DNA of 64,000 nt, taken from Nectonema munidae (Eukaryota; Nematomorpha; Nectonematoida; Nectonematidae). A model generated the notes under the pieces. It was not told the DNA's origin, did not search any database, and saw nothing but the letters and a program-made list of their open reading frames with translations. This document shows positions 57,791 to 64,000 of this stretch, piece after piece (position 1 is the stretch's first letter; each line of letters starts with the position of its first letter). Both the position numbers and the translations under genes were made by a program. The DNA lies in NCBI GenBank assembly GCA_030549495.1, contig JAUIRK010000376.1, positions 461,001 through 525,000 on the forward strand. The letters are read 5' to 3'.

Positions 57791-58255
57791 ACATGCGGCA
57801 AGGCAATAAAATAACACTAAGACACGAATATATTTTTTCTTCAACCAGTAGTATATTATTTTTTAAAATGATTGATATACGTTTGTCACTAAGACACAAA
57901 TTAATGTATTTTTTCTCCAGCCAATAGTATATAATTTTTTAAAATGATTGACATTTTGCTTAACACTAAGATACAAATATATTTATAGCTCAAAATCAGC
58001 GGTAGAAAACGCCGATATTTTGAAATAAGTTCTTTGTTTAGCAAGCAGCACAGATCATGATATGTTAAAATTAATTAACCTTTTTACTACACTCAATTTT
58101 AACAAAGACACTCTTGAAAATGGCATAATCAGATATAAAGAGATTCATTTTAAAATTTATTTCATTTTGTGGCAAATTAAGATGGAAAGTAAAAGTGGTA
58201 AAGAGATTCGTTTTCAAAGACAAAAATAGAAATGTAATTTGGATGAATTATTTAT
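57791..58255. other. Short tandem-like repeat stretch
   Basis: Contains three related segments (AACACTAAGACACGAATATA at about 57813, CACTAAGACACAAATTAATG at 57888 and AACACTAAGATACAAATATA at 57963), each followed by a GTAGTATATTATTTTTTAAA / AGTATATAATTTTTTAAAAT type block, spaced about 75 bases apart. No gene seen. Confidence 0.6.
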
Positions 58256-59585
58256 ACTTTTATATAAAATTACATTTGTTGGGTCACTCTCGATGTCGAT
58301 TGTAGTTTGGAATCTTTAAACCTTCAGCAGTCAATGAACTTAAAACTGGAACATCTTTATCGATGTCAACCCATAATCTCGTGATATTATCCAGGTCTTC
58401 ACCATTAACTTTAACAATATGACGAAGATAACTAGCAATTTATGATAAGAGGACGTCATTCTCATCAAATTCGGTATCGTAGCTGTTTTCATTTGTTGCG
58501 CCATAGGGGAATATGGCCGAATCGAAGGACTTTTTCCAGCAACCAATGTAGACTATTGGTTGCGCTATATCAGCTCAGGCTTCTCGTGTCACATAAATCA
58601 TTTCCTTGATTACGAGATTTTTTAAAAGTTTTTCAAGGCTGTGACAACTCTGTTAACCATTTCTCTAAGTTACTTCTTTTGATATCGTTTATTCAACGTT
58701 GAAATAATTTCGCCATTTTTCTAGTGGATGGGCGGAACAGTTGTCCACTAATAAGATTGCTTTCTGCTCGAAGCCACTTCTGCAAAGAAAAGATTGAACT
58801 ATCGGAACAAATTTTTCGTCAAACCACTTCTGCAAAATGCATGCTGTTATTCAAGCGTTTTTGGTGTTATGATAACTGAGTGGCAGTGTATCCCCTTTTA
58901 CATGTTTCAAACAGCGTGGATTCTTGAAGTTGGCGATGCACAGTGCCGGAGTTTGTGTTGTCGCGTTGTGTTTATAACAACTTTAGAATTGCCACTCTGT
59001 CCGTGTACTTTTTATAGCCAGTTGTACGTTGTTCTTCTCTACTAGATGCTAGAGTTGTGCCCTGCAGGCATTTAAAGAAAAGGCCGTTTCCATGTGGTTG
59101 TGACTCTATCCCTCAGATTCAATAATGTTTATCAGTTCTGGTATAAATTCAGCGACACCTTTAACATCATATGACTTGTCTTACCCAGAAATATTTAGTG
59201 CTCGGATACCATGACCATTTTTCAACGATACAACCATCCCCTGGAATCAGCAAACTTGCTGTCATCACCAAGCATTTCCTTGTATATTCCGATAGCTTTT
59301 TCCACAACCATTGGATAGGAGATATTGGAGTGTTTGCTGCTCATTGCTACTAGAACCACAGATAGACTGCCCGTCTAGATCGGCGTCATTAGGTTTTTGC
59401 CTTTTCTTCCATTCCAAACGATCTTGTGGACAGCACTTGTGTACGAACTCCGGCAACTCTTTTCCGTTTCCTTTAAAAGTTGAAATGCTGCTCTTAGGAA
59501 TATTAAGGCTGAAACGATAGATGATACGGATCTTGTCGGCAACTGATACCATCTGGCATTTACTAGACGGTTTAACCATATCGAA
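58256..59585 (-). pseudogene. Tigger/pogo-like transposase remnant
   Basis: Minus-strand pieces: SVADKIRIIYRFSLNIPKSS then ISTFKGNGKELPEFVHK (N-terminal helix-turn-helix region), EKAIGIYKEMLGDDSKFADS then GWLYR and HGIRALNISG (CENP-B-like DNA-binding region), KSYDVKGVAEFIPELINIIE, KYTDRVAI, FKNPRCLKHVKGDTLPLSYH (DDE domain, the 'K.PRC.KN' block), and near 58320 DLDNITRLWVDIDKDVPVLS. Order and motifs fit jerky/Tigger proteins of pogo-type Tc1/mariner elements. The frame breaks many times; catalytic residues could not all be located. Terminal repeats not identified. Confidence 0.82.
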
Positions 59586-60676
59586 CTCTTGAATTTGGGT
59601 ATAAAAAGTAGAAACTCAGGTAAGAATGATTTTTAATCAAAATGTTAAAAACATGAGAATAATATTAAGAATAAACCTTTTTATTTTTTTGAAAGTAATG
59701 GTTAAACTTAAAAATATTAGTAGTGCCGTAGTTAACTAACACACAATTGAAAACGTCAACGTTAAAATTGACTGTTATAAAGAGTCTTTTAGAGCTCATT
59801 TCCTAAAAATTATTGGGTTCAATGAGGTCTAGGGTTAAATCCCACTCTAAGCAAATTATTTTGAGGAAATTATTTCTTAATTTGATGTTGTTTATATGAA
59901 AAGATTGTTTCCAAATATATCATGGCATGTTGAAGAAAAAGCTTGGCGAAAACAGTAGGAATTTTTCGTAAGCTAAAATTTCTCTATTTCTCTCCCCCAG
60001 TTAAAACGAATTTGTTATTCTTTAATATAGATAAAGAACAAAAAAATGTTTCTTTTCACTTTATATTTATTTTTGTACAAATAAGGGAAGTAAAAAATAT
60101 ATGTGTATAAATAAGGAAGAAGACTACATTTTGGGGTTTAAAGTGTTATAATGACTTTTGGGATATAAAGAGTGAAGGGATTCTTAGATATGCTTTGAAT
60201 TTGCTTTTGTTTGCCTGATTCTTGAAGTCTTTACGCTTATGTGTAGACATCAATTATGGAAAGACGGAAGAAATTTTGATTCATTCTTGCGAGATTTTGG
60301 ATGCATTTTTACTTTCTTGACTATTTTCCAGCTGAAATAAATCAAGATTAAGTTAACAACACTCAAACTTTGGTCACGCACATTTATTTATGTTCACTAC
60401 TTAACGTTATCTTCAAACACCTTGGATTTATGAAAAATGAGTTTTTAGAACAGGGATTTTTAAAAGAGGTGTTCATAAAATATGAGGCAAAGACGAAAAC
60501 ATCAATTAAGGGTTTCTTTCATGAATTCGCTTGAAGTTTAATATTAAAAAATTTACTAACAAAATGATTAACCTAAATAAATTGAGTTCTCAAAATTTTT
60601 TTTGGTTAGCTGAATAACTAACCAAGTGAAAACGAACATATTTTTTTTATAAATGGGAATAATTAAGAATTAACAA
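59586..60676. other. AT-rich stretch, no gene seen
   Basis: No coding block or repeat ends noted. Confidence 0.35.
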
Positions 60677-60909
60677 ATTAATTCAAGAAATATTTAGAAG
60701 CAAAATCTTTCACATATGTGATCATTATAAGAATTAAGGATAAATAAATATGATAAGAATGAACACTTTTATTTAGAGAAAAAACACAACCGATTTCGAA
60801 GTATCAACTTCTTCTTTGAGTGTATTATAGTATATAAATTACAAATGGTTATAAATGAAAAGTGTCCATTCTTATTATTTTTATTTATCATTAATTCAAG
60901 AAATATTTA
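60677..60909. repeat. Fold-back repeat flanked by a 20-bp direct repeat
   Basis: Outer arms about 60741-60775 and 60855-60891 (ATAAATATGATAAGAATG / CATTCTTATTATTTTTATTTAT). The minus strand reads AAGAAGAAGTTGATACTTCG, AAATCGGTTGTGTTTTTTC and AAATAAAAGTGTTC, the same motif series as at 12151 and 36380. ATTAATTCAAGAAATATTTA stands on both sides (about 60677 and 60890), with about 45 bases between the left copy and the arm. Confidence 0.65.
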
Positions 60910-61765
60910 ACTAACTATCTCATAATTTAATTATCTCACTAACTTCTTATATTTCGATAATGATTTCCAATTAAATTTCAATATACATTTAGAATGCTAG
61001 AATTTCAAATATTTTAACAAAAAAAAAGCAACCATTATTTTCACTAAGAATTATCGCATTTTGTTCAAAAATAAGTATCCTATACAAATGAAGTAGACAT
61101 AGATAAAAAGAATGATTAAATATTGGAAAATGTTCAAAATAAATGTTTGACATGCGCATGAAAATTCAAGACTTTCATATTGGAGAGCAAGGACGCCACT
61201 AAGATTCTTGAACGGGGTGGTGGGAGAACAAGAAAAATTTTTTATACATGCAAGAAAAAATGCAATTCTTGCTTCCAAGAATTATTTTCTGAAATCTATG
61301 TAAAATTGGGAGGGATCTTTAAACAAATTAGAAGAAGTAATTTTCCATTGAACATATTACATATGATAATTTACAACTTTCTAATAATAATAATTAATGG
61401 TAAAACGGTGATTTCAATTCCTAATATTTTGAATGTTAGTTTTCCGCCTATATTGAAGACGTCATAAATTTCTTCAATCTTATCAAAAATAAAAAGCGAT
61501 CCACATTGACAGAAAGATTTACAATTATTAAAGGAAAATCAGTGATACTCAAGTATTTGTACTTTCTATTCATAAGGGCTAAAGATGACATCAGCCTTTT
61601 TTTTGAATATTTCAAAACCTTTTCCATCTTCTCAAAAGGCAAGCTATTTTTTAACGTATAATTTAGCTTATTTTATGAAGTATTAGACTTTTCAATATGC
61701 AATAAAATGTTGTTTTAGTGTTCTTTGCGTAAGAAGAGCAAGATAGAAAAATAAGATGTTGATAC
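60910..61765. other. AT-rich stretch, no exon placed
   Basis: Downstream, in minus sense, of the cysteine-rich exon. The next exon of that gene should lie here or further left, but none was placed with confidence. Confidence 0.3.
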
Positions 61766-61962
61766 CTGACACTCAATCGGGTATCCCAGAATGTCTTTGA
61801 ATAACTTGAAGCAGCCACCACAATTGTATATATGGCATTCAAAGTAGTCATGCCCAGGACACTGAACATCGTTGCAAACAGAGGCATCGCATTGGTGAGG
61901 CTCCAGTCCGTATGGGCAGAAATTCCTGCTTTGACTGTATGATGTTTGCTGTGTTTGTAGTG
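61766..61962 (-). CDS. Exon of a cysteine-rich, probably extracellular protein
   Basis: Bounded by TTCTTCAG and GTATCAAC on the minus strand; 197 nt open in one frame, ending in phase 0. The peptide runs SYSQSRNFCPYGLEPHQCDA, SVCNDVQCPGHDYFECHIYN, CGGCFKLFKDILGYPIECQ. Eight cysteines with the spacing ...QC....C....CPG....C....CGGC resemble the 'DPC...CP....C..NYCGGC' module of secreted and matrix proteins. No signal peptide exon was found upstream, between here and 62955. The protein cannot be named. The module match is from memory of the pattern, not a search. Confidence 0.55.
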
Positions 61963-62954
61963 CTGAAGAATATTTTAATCATTTTTACAGAATTTGTTTC
62001 AAATTATACGAAAAAATAAAGGAAGAAATCGAAATTAGAACATCTCCTCTCACTCCCCCTCAATTGCAAAAATATTTTTTTGCTAGACTGATTGTAATAC
62101 GACCAGTAAATAAATAATAAAATTACAAATATTTACATGGATATTTTGTCTTTTATCACATACACTATTGCTTGGCCCATTTAATTCCAAAGTCATCTTT
62201 AAGTGACGCAGACAATTTCTTGATTTTAGAAAAAGGAGAAGGCATTAAGTATTTTGCTAAAAGACTACCTTAAAATCAAGGAAGTGTTTGGAACATTTTA
62301 AAATAAGCATGGAATCTAATGTCGATTGATCAATGCAGTTAATTTTTGATCACGAAGACAATTTATTGATTTTTAAGGTAGATTCAATAGCTAATTTAAT
62401 TAATGCGTTGTTTTTTGCGATCATAATGGTAAAGCTAGTTTTGTATTAAATTACTAAATTTTGACTGCTCTTTCTGAGATCAAACATATAAATAAATCAT
62501 AATGGGCTATCTGTGATCCACGAAATAGAAATAATTGGCTTTAGGTTATATCAAAAGCATTCAAAAAGAAAACCGTGTGATTGATTTTTGAAACCCAATG
62601 AGCAAAAGGGTTAAAATGATTGACGCGTATAAAGCCACTTAGTTAATTTTAGAAGCAAAGAGAATAGAAAGATAAATGCACTCAAAAAGTTTGAAAAACA
62701 TCTTTATCATACAAACAGTTCCAATTTCCACCAATTTATCTTGATTAAAATTTCTAGCAAAAGCATACGATATACTAAACAACTTGATATGAAACAGGCT
62801 TAAAACTAAGAAGTGCTCGAATAGCCTCCTAATCATTTGAGGACAAAACTTTTGAAGACTAATTCCAGGCTTTCTTTTTGATTGGAATTTTATATATTTT
62901 AAGTAAGCGAAATATATTTCTTGGCACAACTATGTCAAGCTGATCTTTAAGGGG
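61963..62954. other. Between two minus-strand genes, no exon placed
   Basis: The first exon or exons of the cysteine-rich gene should be here or further upstream; an open frame at 62639-62929 includes MIKMFFKLFECIYLSILFA, vaguely signal-peptide-like, but no fitting donor follows. Otherwise AT-rich. Confidence 0.3.
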
Positions 62955-63345
62955 TTAACTGCTGGCTGGTTGAATTATTGAATAAGAGTTCGGCTTACGT
63001 TTTTTCTGAGAGGTTTTGTGAATATCTTTCTCGATTTTTCTTCCACTCCCTTTTTCGCGCTTGATGGAGATGCCAGAAGCGACTCTGGCAACATTCACGA
63101 CTTTGCCCGTTTCATTTTGCTTTGGAGCGGCTGAATTTGCCAAAATAACGTTGAGTTTTTGCGTGATGATTTGTTCGTTTTTCTTTGTCGCTGGATGCTT
63201 AATGCTGCGTGCGTCTGCATTGAACTTGGAAGACCAGTTCTTCCACTTTGGTGAAGTCTTGTTGGCAAAATCTGGCGATTTCTTAGTAAATGTGAATTGT
63301 TTAGCTTTTTTGAAAGGCTTCACGGTAGATATCGTTAGAGTGTAC
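62955..63345 (-). CDS. Last exon of a lysine-rich protein, unrecognised
   Basis: Minus-strand exon starting after TTTTTGCATAG at 63345 and ending at TAA (62955-62957), 130 codons. It contains YTLTISTVKPFKKAKQFTFT, KKSPDFANKTSPKWKNWSSK, ARSIKHPATKKNEQIITQKL and ends SQKKRKPNSYSIIQPASS. Strongly basic with Lys/Arg-rich clusters that could be nuclear localisation signals, hydrophilic and probably disordered. GC content higher than its surroundings, as in the PUS3 and PHAF1 exons. Upstream exons lie beyond the right edge. I do not recognise the family. Confidence 0.55.
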
Positions 63346-63387
63346 CTATGCAAAAAATATGGTTAAAATTCAACAAACTGTCTACGA

Positions 63388-63685
63388 AAGGTTCTTAAAC
63401 TTTATTAAGTCATGGACCCCTTTAAAAGCTGTTGAAAGCGATGCACTCCCTCCAAGGAAATGTTTACATTAAAGTCATAAAAAAAATCTTGCTGAATTTA
63501 ATATTTAAACTTGCAAAAAATACTTAAAGTTTTTATTTAAATGATCCATTATAAAATGTTTTTAAATATTTTAATCAAAAAAAAAATTATATGAAAGTAT
63601 ATTTATAATTTTAAAGATTTTTTAATCTGAACCTTACGGAACTCTTGAAACCCTTATGGAGTTCATGGACCACAGGTTAAGAATA
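63388..63685. mobile_element. hAT-type MITE-like inverted repeat
   Basis: AGGTTCTTAAACTTTATTAA then CATGGACCCC at the left and TGGAGTTCATGGACC, ACAGGTTAAGAATAC at the right are imperfect inverses. The 'TTCTTAA...GTGGTCCATG' form is common in hAT MITEs. Target duplication not defined. In the intron upstream of the lysine-rich exon. Confidence 0.55.
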
Positions 63686-63801
63686 CATGGTAGTCTAAAT
63701 TAATTTCATCCAAGATTATATATTTAGATAGAGGAAAAATCACAACTATTTAGAGTCAAAAACATACGCAAAAATCGTTAAAACTAAAATCGTAAAATCG
63801 T

Positions 63802-64000
<199 letters not shown>

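Noticed and set aside
62639-62929. Signal-peptide-like MIKMFFKLFECIYLSILFA as first exon of the cysteine-rich gene
   Set aside because: No donor in a phase that joins the 61962 acceptor before the stop codon.

Overview
This is a eukaryotic, animal-type window. Two conserved metazoan protein-coding genes can be rebuilt exon by exon with GT-AG introns in consistent phase: PHAF1/C16orf70 (UPF0183) on the minus strand at about 2.7-13.7 kb, and PUS3 (tRNA pseudouridine 38/39 synthase) on the plus strand at 45.7-55.2 kb. The sequence is strongly AT-rich and is dominated by fossil transposons (hAT, piggyBac, Merlin, Tigger/pogo, LINEs, tRNA-derived SINEs, fold-back MITEs). That mix fits an invertebrate with a repeat-rich genome. 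An arthropod such as a parasitic copepod would suit, but that is inference from overall character only.

Layout. 0.5-1.0 kb: 3' end of an RTE-like LINE (minus). 2.7-13.7 kb: PHAF1, with ten coding exons placed. Its introns hold a 102-bp perfect inverted repeat (4.6-4.9 kb), tandem 160-180 bp units, a 28-bp minisatellite, a fold-back repeat and a TTAA-flanked MITE. 13.8-14.4 kb: second LINE 3' end, split by a TTAA MITE. 14.8-16.5 kb: decayed hAT transposase of the ZBED5/FAM200 type. 16.68-20.41 kb: a hAT-like element with 8-bp target duplications, itself carrying three DNA-element insertions with their own 8-bp duplications and a SINE. 21.3-22.07 kb: Merlin transposase remnant with an intron, abutting an I-group LINE with an RNase H domain (22.08-25.9 kb) that has lost its reverse-transcriptase core. 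27.6-28.7 kb: piggyBac remnant. 30-34.6 kb: hAT scrap, direct and inverted repeats, a 210-bp tandem duplication and another copy of the 4.6-5.6 kb repeat family.

35.3-37.2 kb: three terminal exons of an unrecognised minus-strand gene, with a SINE next to one splice acceptor. 37.6-40.4 kb: plus-strand remnant of a transposon-like gene or gene pair (RFESKH/KTLA-HHQ type protein followed by PB1-like and SAMD3-like segments). 43.0-45.0 kb: four phase-consistent exons of an unrecognised minus-strand gene, divergent from PUS3. 45.7-55.2 kb: PUS3, with seven exons summing to 465 codons; three TTAA MITEs sit in its introns. 55.5-56.4 kb: hAT element with a 125-codon ORF and exact 8-bp duplications. 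57-59.6 kb: hAT and Tigger transposase fossils (minus). 61.8-62.0 kb: exon of a cysteine-rich, probably extracellular protein (minus). 62.96-63.35 kb: last exon of a lysine-rich protein (minus). 63.8-64.0 kb: a (GT)n run reaching the window edge.

No rRNA gene, functional tRNA gene or CRISPR was seen, and no bacterial-type operon is expected here. Gene names rest on recognising conserved peptide blocks by eye; no database search was run.
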